From positions 1 to 17,687 of the forward strand of contig JALHTN010000040.1 in assembly GCA_022865865.1 (NCBI GenBank): a stretch of 17,687 nucleotides of DNA, in the 5' to 3' direction. The position numbers and the translations under genes were made by a program. How positions within the stretch are numbered: the first letter of the stretch is position 1; each line of letters opens with the position of its first letter. The notes below the pieces were generated by a model that was given only the letters and a program-made list of their open reading frames with translations, searched no databases and had not been told where the DNA came from. This document shows positions 8,961 through 16,874 of this stretch, piece after piece. This DNA comes from Anaerolineales bacterium. Lineage in GTDB: Bacteria; Chloroflexota; Anaerolineae; Anaerolineales; UBA4823.

Positions 8961-10022
8961 ATGCTTCGCAATTGGCGCCAGCGGGTGACCTTCACAGATA
9001 TTGTCGTCTGGGCGATCGGTATCGTTCTTGCGATTGGTGTGGTCTATGGAACTATCGTCACGCTCCGCGCCCAGATTTATTCCGGCACCACCTGGATAAG
9101 TCTGGCTATCACGGGGTTGGCATTGGGGGGAGTATATGCATTAATCGCCCTGGGTTATACCCTGGTCTATGGCATCCTGAAAATGATTAATTTCGCTCAT
9201 GGGGAAGTCTTCATGAGCGGTCCCTTCACAGCCGTTTTTTTGGCGATCTACCTGGATAATACCGGTTTTCTGAACACCTATCCAATCATCAGCATCCTAT
9301 TAATCACCATCTTATCTGCCGTCGTCTCGACCACGATCGCCGTTCTCCTCGAGCGCATTGCTTATAAACCATTGCGCGGCGCACCTCGCCTGGTCCCGCT
9401 GATAACCGCTATCGGTGCTTCATTCTTCTTGCAGTACACCTTTCGCGGCCTGTATGGTTCTGGATTGAAAGCCTACCCGGAGATCGACATCTTGCAGGGA
9501 TCCTTTCAGATAGGTGATGTCAGCATCATTAAAACTCAAGCCGTATCGATTGTCGGTGCGGTGCTGATGATGCTTGTCATTTACGCCATCTCCAGGTTCA
9601 CGCGGATGGGCAAAGCCATGCGCGCGGTTTCTGAGGACAAAGAAGTGTCTGCACTGATGGGTATCGATGTCGACAGCACGATCACGAACACCTTCGCCTT
9701 AGGTGGCGCGGCCGCGGGTGTCGCTGGGATTCTTTATGTGCTCTTGTTCCCGGTGGTAAATTTTTTCATGGGTTTTATCCCTGGATTAAAAGCATTCACG
9801 GCGGCAGTCCTGGGAGGCATTGGCAACCCGATCGGGGCCTTCTTAGGTGCCATGGTATTGGGGTTGATCGAAGCGATCGGACCCAGCCTGTTCCTGACGG
9901 GACTGGGGATTCCCGCCCCCTACCAGCTCAAAGATGCGCTGGCGTTTATCATCCTGGTCTTGATCTTGATCTTCCGCCCAACGGGCATCCTTGGTGAGCG
10001 CCTTTCCCGCACCAAGGCTTAA
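8961..10022 (+). CDS. livH: Branched-chain amino acid ABC transporter permease (LivH type)
   Basis: One of the two membrane subunits that form the translocation pore of the LIV/HAAT importer. At 353 residues it is longer than the roughly 300 usual for LivH. The family block GGVYALIALGYTLVYGILKMINFAHGE starts near residue 56, about 38 residues later than in E. coli, and an additional membrane segment (about 14-34) precedes it. The cytoplasmic coupling loop that contacts the ATPases is seen at GKAMRAVSEDKEVSALMGID (217-236). The C-terminal part has the conserved AAVLGGIGNPIGAFLGA. The ATG at 8961 has AGGAG about seven bases before it. It is followed by livM after 12 bases, and the pair is surely co-transcribed. 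Confidence 0.95.
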   Translation: MLRNWRQRVTFTDIVVWAIGIVLAIGVVYGTIVTLRAQIYSGTTWISLAITGLALGGVYALIALGYTLVYGILKMINFAHGEVFMSGPFTAVFLAIYLDNTGFLNTYPIISILLITILSAVVSTTIAVLLERIAYKPLRGAPRLVPLITAIGASFFLQYTFRGLYGSGLKAYPEIDILQGSFQIGDVSIIKTQAVSIVGAVLMMLVIYAISRFTRMGKAMRAVSEDKEVSALMGIDVDSTITNTFALGGAAAGVAGILYVLLFPVVNFFMGFIPGLKAFTAAVLGGIGNPIGAFLGAMVLGLIEAIGPSLFLTGLGIPAPYQLKDALAFIILVLILIFRPTGILGERLSRTKA

Positions 10023-10034
10023 AAGGAGAGCGCC

Positions 10035-11747
10035 ATGTCTGAAAAACAAACGAATACCTGGAAAGGTGCAATTTCAGCTGGTTTAGTCGCCGGGGGAGTT
10101 TCCGTGCTGCTGGCCCTGGTGGGCATGGTCGCAGCCTTCAGTGAACGCTACATCATCACGGGCGTTTTCTCAATGGGACAGTTCCTGCTGCTGGCACCAT
10201 TAATGGCTAGCGGATATCTCGCCGCACAACGAGCACAAAATAAAACCGGATTAAGAAGTCTGATCATGGGGCTGCTGGCTGGTTTTTTTGGAGGATTGAT
10301 ATTATCCATCTTCTTGGTGCTTGGACAGCAAGTAAACCTGCGCCTGATATTCCCCAATGCATCTCCCGTTCTCTACGACCTGATCTCTTTTGGCGTAAGT
10401 TTTCCATTGGGATATTTTGTAACCTTGATCTATGGATCCATAATCGGCGCTTTGGGGGCCGGGCTGGTGTTGCTGCCTGATCGCCTCAGGTCGGCCATTT
10501 TGACCGCCACGGCATGGGTTGTCGTACTCGGGTTGATGCGTGATCTGTTCTTTTTACTGCCTGCTTTAACTCGCCCAGGACCCCTCACAACTATCTTCAA
10601 ATGGATTTTCGCCCCCAGCGGCTTATCCATCCCGGCTGCAATCATCTTATTCATTGGCCTTGGTGGCTATTATTACTGGCGTTCTGGTCGACCAAAACCA
10701 GCCCGCCAACGTACTTTCGCTGACCAAAAACCCGCGGTTAGGTGGAGTTTGATCGGGATTGGTACTGTTATTTTACTGATCCTGCCCCAATTCTTTGGGA
10801 TCTTTTTTACCGAAGTGTTGGATAATGTCGGTCTCTATATCATCATGGCGCTAGGTCTGAACATCGTTGTGGGATACGCTGGTTTGCTTGATTTGGGTTA
10901 CGTGGCCTTTTTCGCCATTGGGGCTTATACCATGGGCGTGCTGACCTCCCCCGAGCTGGGCTTCTTCAACCTGGGATTTTGGACAGCTTTACCGATTGCT
11001 TTATTGGTCACCACTGTATCCGGAATAATTCTGGGTTTACCAGTCCTGCGCATGCGGGGTGATTACCTGGCCATCGTTACTTTGGGATTCGGCGAGATCG
11101 TGCGCATATTGGCGCTGTCTGAATGGCTGCGCCCGTTTGTTGGCGGCACCCAGGGTATCCAGCAAATCGCCATACCTATCCCGGAACACATATTGGGTTT
11201 TATGAACTCCCAGACAAAATTCTACTATCTCATTCTGGCTGGTTGTCTGGTGGTTGGATTTATCGCCTGGCGTTTGAAAGATTCGCGCCTGGGACGCTCC
11301 TGGATGGCTTTGCGTGAGGACGAGGATGTCGCTCAAGCGATGGGTATGAATACGGTAACTACCAAGCTGCTGGCATTTGCCACTGGCGCTACCTTCGCCG
11401 GACTGAGCGGTGCCATCTTCGCCTCCAAGCTGAACTCAGCTTACCCTCACAGCTTTAATCTGCTGGTTTCGATTTATGTCTTGTGCATCATCATCATCGG
11501 CGGTATGGGCAGCATCCCTGGCGCCATATTAGGCGCCTTCTTCTTGATCGGCCTTCCACAGCTGCTGCGTGAATTTTCCGAATTTCGCCTGCTGGTCGTC
11601 GGTGCTGTAATGGTAGCCATGATGCTCTACAAGCCAGAGGGCTTACTGCCTGAAGAAAGGCGTAAGCTCGAACTGCATGAAGGAGAAGATGATGCAGGTG
11701 AAATTGTGGATGAAGAATTCGCTCCCGTCGGCAGCACATTGGACTAG
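10035..11747 (+). CDS. livM: Branched-chain amino acid ABC transporter permease (LivM type) with long N-terminal membrane extension
   Basis: The second pore subunit of the importer. The LivM core occupies about residues 235-570, with the signature NIVVGYAGLLDLGYVAFFAIGAY beginning at 276 (an Asp where many homologues have Ser). The coupling loop is GRSWMALREDEDVAQAMGM and the core ends at LYKPEGLLPEERR. The first 230 residues are unusual. They contain about six further hydrophobic segments (near 13-34, 40-62, 76-96, 117-147, 155-175 and 198-214), a membrane domain I cannot assign, before a basic linker (GRPKPARQR). An acidic tail of about 25 residues closes the protein. The ATG at 10035 has AAGGAG six bases upstream. 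The TAG stop lies within the Shine-Dalgarno region of livG, 11 bases before its ATG, suggesting coupled translation. Confidence 0.95.
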   Translation: MSEKQTNTWKGAISAGLVAGGVSVLLALVGMVAAFSERYIITGVFSMGQFLLLAPLMASGYLAAQRAQNKTGLRSLIMGLLAGFFGGLILSIFLVLGQQVNLRLIFPNASPVLYDLISFGVSFPLGYFVTLIYGSIIGALGAGLVLLPDRLRSAILTATAWVVVLGLMRDLFFLLPALTRPGPLTTIFKWIFAPSGLSIPAAIILFIGLGGYYYWRSGRPKPARQRTFADQKPAVRWSLIGIGTVILLILPQFFGIFFTEVLDNVGLYIIMALGLNIVVGYAGLLDLGYVAFFAIGAYTMGVLTSPELGFFNLGFWTALPIALLVTTVSGIILGLPVLRMRGDYLAIVTLGFGEIVRILALSEWLRPFVGGTQGIQQIAIPIPEHILGFMNSQTKFYYLILAGCLVVGFIAWRLKDSRLGRSWMALREDEDVAQAMGMNTVTTKLLAFATGATFAGLSGAIFASKLNSAYPHSFNLLVSIYVLCIIIIGGMGSIPGAILGAFFLIGLPQLLREFSEFRLLVVGAVMVAMMLYKPEGLLPEERRKLELHEGEDDAGEIVDEEFAPVGSTLD

Positions 11748-11758
11748 GAGGAAAAAAC

Positions 11759-12577
11759 ATGAACCTTCTGGTAGCAAATAAAGTTACCAAGCGTTTTGGG
11801 GGATTGGATGCCCTGAGTGAAGTCGATCTTGAACTAAAAGAGCAGGCGATCCAGAGTATTATCGGTCCGAACGGCGCGGGGAAGACCACCTTTTTCAATT
11901 GTGTCACGGGATTCTATAACCCAGAAGAGGGTGATCTTCTCCTGGATGGACGTCTACTCAATGGTCTTTCACCAGACCGGGTCACCCGCTTGGGTGTTGC
12001 CCGTACCTACCAAAACATCCGCCTCTTTAAGAATATGACTGCGGTTGAGAACATCCTGGTTGGCATGCACACTCACCTGAAATCAGGATTAATCGGTGGG
12101 GTTTTGCGTACCAGGTCTACTCAGAGAGAAGAAGAAGCCGCGATTGCGGAAGCCAGGCGGCTGCTGCATTATGTGGGACTAAGCGGTCGAGGGGATCACC
12201 TGGCCAAGAATTTGGCTTATGGTGATCAGCGCCGGCTTGAGATCGCCCGCGCCTTAGGCAGCAAGCCCAGGCTGCTCTTGCTGGACGAACCAACCGCCGG
12301 CATGAATCCTAGTGAAACCCAGGACACGACCAACCTGATCCGCCGCTTGCGCGATGAACTGGGCATTACTATCTTGCTGATTGAACATCAAATGCGGGTA
12401 GTGATGGGAATTTCTGAGTTGATCACAGTTCTGGATTATGGTGCCAAGATCGCAGAAGGACTCCCGGTAGATATCCAGAAGGATCCCAAAGTCATCGAAG
12501 CCTACCTGGGGCGCGACGCTGCACAAAGTGCTGCTCCACCTGCCCAGGAAGCTAGTCAACCCAATCCCGCAGCCTGA
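11759..12577 (+). CDS. livG: Branched-chain amino acid ABC transporter ATP-binding protein (LivG type)
   Basis: One of two cytoplasmic ATPases powering the importer, 272 residues. Walker A GPNGAGKTT (36-44), the Q-loop region ARTYQNIRLF (81-90), the signature LAYGDQRRLEIARAL (152-166), Walker B LLLLDEP (172-178) and the switch H210 (LLIEHQM) are all present, so it should be active. The LivG-type features are the NMTAVENILVGMHTHL block, the LAYGDQ form of the signature, and the C-terminal VIEAYLGRD. An Ala/Pro-rich tail of about 20 residues follows. The ATG at 11759 has AGGAGG seven bases upstream, overlapping the livM stop. livF follows after 14 bases. Confidence 0.97.
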   Translation: MNLLVANKVTKRFGGLDALSEVDLELKEQAIQSIIGPNGAGKTTFFNCVTGFYNPEEGDLLLDGRLLNGLSPDRVTRLGVARTYQNIRLFKNMTAVENILVGMHTHLKSGLIGGVLRTRSTQREEEAAIAEARRLLHYVGLSGRGDHLAKNLAYGDQRRLEIARALGSKPRLLLLDEPTAGMNPSETQDTTNLIRRLRDELGITILLIEHQMRVVMGISELITVLDYGAKIAEGLPVDIQKDPKVIEAYLGRDAAQSAAPPAQEASQPNPAA

Positions 12578-12591
12578 GGGAGAAAACGAAT

Positions 12592-13305
12592 ATGGCCCTT
12601 CTTGAGCTCGAGAACGTACACACTTACTACGGCGTTATCCAGGCGTTAAAAGGTATCTCATTAACCGTGGAAGAAGCTGAGATCGTGTCCCTGATTGGTT
12701 GTAATGGCGCTGGAAAATCGACAACCCTGAAAGCAATCAGTGGACTTATACGTCCACGGAAAGGAACTATTCGCCTTGCCGGAGAAGACCTGGCACAAAA
12801 TAAGCCTCATGAAATCGTCAGCAAAGGTGTCGTCCAGGTACCCGAGGGACGGCGTGTTTTTGCACTGATGTCCGTAGCCGAAAATCTGCAGATGGGAGCT
12901 TTTGCCCTTACAGATACTCAGAAAAATGCTGAGAACTTAGAGCGGGTATATTCCTTGTTTCCCCGTTTGAAAGAACGCCGCAAACAGCTGGGTGGTACGC
13001 TTAGCGGTGGCGAACAGCAGATGCTCGCCATGGGGCGCGCCTTGATGGCCGAACCAAAAGTTCTGCTGCTGGATGAGCCCTCCATGGGTCTCGCTCCTGT
13101 TCTGGTGGACAGCATATTCGACACTATCCAGGAGCTGAATAAGGCTGGAACCACGATCCTTTTAGTCGAGCAGAATGCACGGGTCGCCCTCCAAATCGCC
13201 GACCGCGGTTATGTGCTTGAGACTGGCGAGATCGTGCTCAGCGGTTCAGCTGAAGATCTTCGTACAGACGAGTCAGTGCAGAAGGCTTATTTGGGAATCA
13301 CATAA
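12592..13305 (+). CDS. livF: Branched-chain amino acid ABC transporter ATP-binding protein (LivF type)
   Basis: The partner ATPase of LivG, 237 residues, a standard LivF length. Walker A is GCNGAGKST (36-44), with Cys37 where most relatives have Ala. The LivF hallmark QVPEGRRVF (82-90), the signature LSGGEQQMLAMGRAL (137-151), Walker B VLLLDEPSMGLAP (157-169) and LLVEQN are intact. GAGGGAG lies about nine bases before the ATG. It is the last gene of the transporter operon. The stop codon TAA (13303-13305) lies inside a perfect palindrome, and a rho-independent terminator follows 22 bases later. Confidence 0.97.
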   Translation: MALLELENVHTYYGVIQALKGISLTVEEAEIVSLIGCNGAGKSTTLKAISGLIRPRKGTIRLAGEDLAQNKPHEIVSKGVVQVPEGRRVFALMSVAENLQMGAFALTDTQKNAENLERVYSLFPRLKERRKQLGGTLSGGEQQMLAMGRALMAEPKVLLLDEPSMGLAPVLVDSIFDTIQELNKAGTTILLVEQNARVALQIADRGYVLETGEIVLSGSAEDLRTDESVQKAYLGIT

Positions 13306-13313
13306 TATGTGAT
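13297..13313. promoter_or_regulatory. Perfect 17-bp palindrome at the end of livF (candidate operator)
   Basis: ATCACATA (13297-13304) and TATGTGAT (13306-13313) are perfect 8-base inverted arms around a single A. Such a tight dyad is more like a protein-binding site than an RNA hairpin. It overlaps the livF stop and lies about 30 bases upstream of a TATAAT, upstream of the cyclodeaminase gene. The half-site TCACA...TGTGA is the inverse orientation of a CRP-type site. Confidence 0.45.
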
Positions 13314-13326
13314 GATGCAATCAATT

Positions 13327-13365
13327 AAGCGCAGTGCTAGGTATAATCCCTTCACTGCGCTTTTT
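13327..13365 (+). terminator. Rho-independent terminator of the liv operon
   Basis: A perfect 10-bp stem (AAGCGCAGTG 13327-13336 with CACTGCGCTT 13353-13362) runs into TTTTT (13361-13365). The loop is large (16 nt) and holds a consensus TATAAT. It lies 22 bases after the livF stop. Confidence 0.8.
13342..13347 (+). promoter_or_regulatory. Possible -10 box inside the terminator loop
   Basis: TATAAT matches the -10 consensus exactly and would start transcription near 13354, about 47 bases before the cyclodeaminase ATG. The -35 region 17 bases upstream (AATCAA) is poor, so activator help, perhaps at the palindrome 13297-13313, would be needed. Transcripts starting here would carry only the 3' half of the terminator stem. 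Confidence 0.3.
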
Positions 13366-13400
13366 GGTTACTTCTAGATAAGGATAATGGGTACAATCCG

Positions 13401-14390
13401 ATGTTGATTCTTACAAAAGATGATGTGCGCAAAGCACTCCCAATGAGCGAAATGATCAGCGCTACAAAAGACGCCTTCGCCGCCTTATCTGCGGGAAATG
13501 CAGTCGTTCCACAGCGAATTCACCTTTCAATCCCCGCACATGGGGGCATGAGCTTATTTATGCCAGCCTACCTGCAGCATCAATCAGTTGAAGCCCTGGC
13601 GGTGAAAGTTGCTTCTGTCTTTCCTCATAATGCGGATCGTGATCTACCCCTGATCCACGCCGTGGTTTTAGTGCTTGAAGCGCATACGGGGCGTCCAATC
13701 GCACTGCTGGAAGGGGCCAGTCTGACCGCCATCCGTACTGGTGCTGCTTCTGGTGCGGCTACAGATTTACTGGCACGCCCTGATAGTCAGGTCGCAGCAA
13801 TATTCGGTGCAGGTGTGCAGGGCCGCACCCAGCTGGAGGCAATCTGCACCGTCCGCCCCATTGAAAAGGTCTTGTTATTCGACCCCCAACACGAACTGGT
13901 CACCAAATTCATTGAGGAGATGGCTGGGTGTGGACCCATTCCTAAGGATATACAACCGGCTAAAGACCCCCAGGATGCGGTTTCCAAGGCAGATGTCATC
14001 TGCTGCGCCACCACCTCCACCAGGCCAGTTTTCGAAGATCAGCACCTTAAACCAGGTGTCCATATCAATGCTGTTGGCGCTTATACTCCCGACATGCAGG
14101 AGATACCTCCGCAAACCGTCGCGCGTTCCTTTCTCGTCGTTGACTCGCGCTCTGCAGCCATGCGCGAAGCAGGCGATATTATCCAGCCAATCGAGGCAGG
14201 TCTCATCAAAGCGGAACATATTCAAGCGGAATTAGGTGAGATCGTTATGGGCGATCAACCGGGTCGAATGGATGAGGATCAAATAACCTTCTTTAAATCC
14301 GTCGGGGTGGCCGTTCAAGATGCTGCTGCAGCTCGCCTGGCGCTCGATAATGCGCACAAGATGGGGTTTGGACAGGAGGTCCAGATTTGA
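13401..14390 (+). CDS. Ornithine cyclodeaminase / mu-crystallin family protein
   Basis: An NAD(P)-dependent enzyme family that includes ornithine cyclodeaminase (ornithine to proline plus ammonia), archaeal alanine dehydrogenase, ketimine reductases and opine-type synthases. The 329-residue length is normal. Family-conserved residues are visible: R39 (PQRIHL), K69 (VKVAS), R112 (TAIRTGAASGAAT), the Rossmann loop IFGAGVQGRTQ (134-144), and D231 in GAYTPDMQEI, corresponding to the catalytic Asp of Pseudomonas ornithine cyclodeaminase. FFKSVGVAVQD near the end is also typical. These fit a functional dehydrogenase/deaminase but do not fix the substrate. The ATG at 13401 has only a weak, distant AAGGA. 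The gene follows the liv terminator and is closed by its own terminator. Confidence 0.9.
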   Translation: MLILTKDDVRKALPMSEMISATKDAFAALSAGNAVVPQRIHLSIPAHGGMSLFMPAYLQHQSVEALAVKVASVFPHNADRDLPLIHAVVLVLEAHTGRPIALLEGASLTAIRTGAASGAATDLLARPDSQVAAIFGAGVQGRTQLEAICTVRPIEKVLLFDPQHELVTKFIEEMAGCGPIPKDIQPAKDPQDAVSKADVICCATTSTRPVFEDQHLKPGVHINAVGAYTPDMQEIPPQTVARSFLVVDSRSAAMREAGDIIQPIEAGLIKAEHIQAELGEIVMGDQPGRMDEDQITFFKSVGVAVQDAAAARLALDNAHKMGFGQEVQI

Positions 14391-14406
14391 TCTTGGCGCA
14401 TTTTTT
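14349..14406 (+). terminator. Terminator built from the end of the cyclodeaminase coding sequence
   Basis: AATGCGC (14349-14355) pairs with GCGCATT (14396-14402). After a single bulged A, CAAGAT (14357-14362) pairs with ATCTTG (14390-14395), giving a 13-bp stem. The loop contains a second 5-bp hairpin (TGGAC 14369-14373 with GTCCA 14379-14383). Six T (14401-14406) follow. Most of the 5' half lies in the coding sequence and the stop codon TGA (14388-14390) is within the structure. Confidence 0.7.
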
Positions 14407-14453
14407 GCACCGTTCGATTGAATACAAAGTCTGATTAATCCCGGGATAGAAGA

Positions 14454-15608
14454 GTGAAATTACCGAGTTCTGCTGACATAGTAATCATTGGGGGTGGAGT
14501 GATGGGCGCCAGCACAGCATACCACCTGGCCGCCCGAGGGGTAAAAAACATTGTGCTGCTGGAAAAAGAGCCATTTTATGGACTGGGAGCGACGGGTCGC
14601 TGCGCTGGAGGTGTACGATACCAATTTTCAACAGAGATCAATGTCCGTCTATCAACAATCTCCTTGCCAATGCTGGAGAGATTCGAAGAGGAAATTGGAC
14701 AGCCCATTGATTATCGCCAGTGTGGATATTTGATACTGCTCTCAAATCAGAAAGACCTGGCCGAATATGAAAAGAACGTTCACCTGCAAAATAAGTTGGG
14801 TGTGCAGACCATCTGGTTAGATGGGGGTGAAATCAGAAAGCGTCTACCCATGATGAACCTGGATGACATCCTGGCGGGTACTTTCAATGAAAAGGATGGC
14901 TTGGTCGATCCAAACAGCGTTGTCATGGGTTACATAAATGCCGCGGCACGAATGGGAGTAAAAACCCTTAATAATGTGGAAGTGACTGGGGTAGAAATCC
15001 AGGCAGGCAAGATCGTGGCAGTTACTACCCAGGATGGAAAAATTATCACTTCCGTTGTAATCAACACCGCTGGACCTTGGGCAGGTAAAATTGGGGAAAT
15101 GGTGGGCGTAGATATCCCCATCACACCGCTGCGAAGACAAATCCTGACCACCACCCCATTACCCGAAATTCCCGGTGATTTCCCCTTCGTGATCGATTTC
15201 GCACAATCGCTTTATTTCCATCGCGAAGGAGAAGGATTGTTGACTGGAATGTCAAACCCTGGTGAGAAACCTGGCTTTAATCAGGATGTGGATGTGAATT
15301 GGGAAATTTCCCATCTTGAAGCTGCCTCAAACCGCATGCCTCTCTTGGAAAAAGCGGGCTTATTATCCCACTGGGCGGGTCTCTATGAAAACACACCAGA
15401 TGCTCATCCAATTTTTGGAGGAACGCCTGTCCCAGGTTTTTATATCTGTGCAGGTTTCTCAGGGCATGGATTTATGCATGGCCCGGTAGCCGGGAAAATC
15501 ATGAGCGAGATCATAATGTATGGCGAAGCCTCCAGTCTCGATGTTTCTACTCTCGATTTAGCCCGCTTTGAAAGCGGCAGATTGATCAAGGAATATAATG
15601 TCGTCTGA
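14454..15608 (+). CDS. FAD-dependent amine/amino acid oxidoreductase (DAO family, sarcosine oxidase beta-like)
   Basis: A 384-residue flavoprotein expected to oxidise a secondary amine or amino acid to the imine. Seen: the FAD ADP-binding motif GGGVMG (13-18) with E37 ending the second strand, GATGRCAGGVR (45-55) as in sarcosine oxidase beta and related dehydrogenases, GLYENTPDAHPIFG, and CAGFSGHGFMHGP. The position that carries the covalent-flavin Cys in monomeric sarcosine oxidase appears to be Gly here (WAGLYENTPD), so FAD is probably non-covalent. Candidate substrates are sarcosine, glycine, proline or an opine. Beta subunits of this kind often need partner subunits, and none is encoded here. 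The start is a GTG at 14454 with a weak GAAGA upstream; no upstream ATG is available. It lies 63 bases after the cyclodeaminase stop. Confidence 0.9.
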   Translation: MKLPSSADIVIIGGGVMGASTAYHLAARGVKNIVLLEKEPFYGLGATGRCAGGVRYQFSTEINVRLSTISLPMLERFEEEIGQPIDYRQCGYLILLSNQKDLAEYEKNVHLQNKLGVQTIWLDGGEIRKRLPMMNLDDILAGTFNEKDGLVDPNSVVMGYINAAARMGVKTLNNVEVTGVEIQAGKIVAVTTQDGKIITSVVINTAGPWAGKIGEMVGVDIPITPLRRQILTTTPLPEIPGDFPFVIDFAQSLYFHREGEGLLTGMSNPGEKPGFNQDVDVNWEISHLEAASNRMPLLEKAGLLSHWAGLYENTPDAHPIFGGTPVPGFYICAGFSGHGFMHGPVAGKIMSEIIMYGEASSLDVSTLDLARFESGRLIKEYNVV

Positions 15609-15655
15609 AGTTAAATCACCCACGTACAATAATACTTCTAAGTACAGTAATCACC

Positions 15656-16798
15656 ATGCCTACAGCTGAGATCATCACCATCGGCACCGAAATTCTGCTC
15701 GGTGAAATCGTCGATACAAACACCCGCTTCTTATCATTAAAATTACGCGAACAGGGTATCGATCTTTACCGCCAGACTACCGTGGGAGATAACATCAATC
15801 GCATCGCCCAGGCGATCCAGACCAGTTTGCCCAGCACCGATTTGATCATAACCACTGGCGGACTGGGACCAACAATCGATGATCCAACCCGTGAAGCGGT
15901 AGCGCAGGCGCTGGGAATAGAGACAGAATTTCGTGGTGATTTGTGGAAGCAGATCGAGGAACGCCATTTACGCTTTGGGCGCACTCCAACAGAAAACAAC
16001 AAGCGCCAGGCATATGTCCCCCAGGGTGCTATCGCGGTAGAAAATCAAGTCGGCACCGCACCTGCCTTCATCGTTGAAACCCCAGGCTGTGCAATCATCG
16101 CCTTGCCTGGCGTACCGCGCGAGATGGAGCACATCATGGAGACCAGGATCATCCCCTATTTGCACCAGCGCCTGGATTTGCACGGGGTGATCAAAGCCAG
16201 GGTGATTCATACCGCTGGAGCGGGAGAATCCCAGATCGATGATATCATCGGAGACTTAGAGCAGCTTGGCAATCCAACTGTCGGGTTGGCTGCGCATGCG
16301 GGTCGGGTCGATGTACGCATCACTGCCAAAGCTGATTCCGAAGACGAAGCCCAGGCTTTAATCCAGGATGTAGAAAACCTCGTGCGGGAGCGCCTCGGAT
16401 CTTGGATTTATGGGGCTGATCAAGAAACCCTGGAACAAGTTGCTCTCTCGAATATACAATTAAAGGGATGGAAATTGGCAGTGTTTGAATCCGGTTTGAA
16501 TGGCAACCTGATTCACAAACTGGCATCCGCCCAGGGTCCATTCATCGCTGGTGAGATGTCAACCTCACCGCTTTCTCCGGAAAACCTGGTTGAAAGGATC
16601 AAGACTCACCCGTTTAACCAGCTGGCGGATGTCATCCTGGGTGTCACTCTCCATCCTGGTGAGAAACGCCAGAAAATCTATCTGGCCTGCAATTCCCCGC
16701 AGGCTGAGCAGCTGATCCCGCTCTCTTACGGCGGTCCACCCGGTTATGCCTCTACCTGGGCTGCAAACCAGTGTTTAGATTTGATCCGCAAATTATAG
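15656..16798 (+). CDS. cinA: CinA-like protein with intact MoaB-like domain and degenerate C-terminal domain
   Basis: A 380-residue member of the CinA family. The N-terminal molybdopterin-binding-like domain (about 1-170) is well preserved: EIITIGTEILLGEIVDTNT (5-23), TTGGLGPTIDDPTRE (66-80) and LPGVPREM (150-157). In CinA proteins this region carries ADP-ribose pyrophosphatase activity. A middle linker domain (about 175-250) follows. The C-terminal domain, normally a nicotinamide mononucleotide deamidase (PncC), is eroded. The usual ESCTGG motif reads ESGLNG (278-283), and the expected block with catalytic Tyr and Lys is replaced by GEMSTSPLSPENL. Total length is about 30-40 residues short of typical CinA. 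Deamidase activity is therefore doubtful. The ATG at 15656 is taken from alignment to family starts; its Shine-Dalgarno is poor. Confidence 0.92.
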   Translation: MPTAEIITIGTEILLGEIVDTNTRFLSLKLREQGIDLYRQTTVGDNINRIAQAIQTSLPSTDLIITTGGLGPTIDDPTREAVAQALGIETEFRGDLWKQIEERHLRFGRTPTENNKRQAYVPQGAIAVENQVGTAPAFIVETPGCAIIALPGVPREMEHIMETRIIPYLHQRLDLHGVIKARVIHTAGAGESQIDDIIGDLEQLGNPTVGLAAHAGRVDVRITAKADSEDEAQALIQDVENLVRERLGSWIYGADQETLEQVALSNIQLKGWKLAVFESGLNGNLIHKLASAQGPFIAGEMSTSPLSPENLVERIKTHPFNQLADVILGVTLHPGEKRQKIYLACNSPQAEQLIPLSYGGPPGYASTWAANQCLDLIRKL

Positions 16799-16874
16799 GA
16801 TACTATCAGCTCAAGCCAAAAATGAATTAATAAACCCAGATCATTCTTCACGAATTATGTCGAAAGGGAAAATA

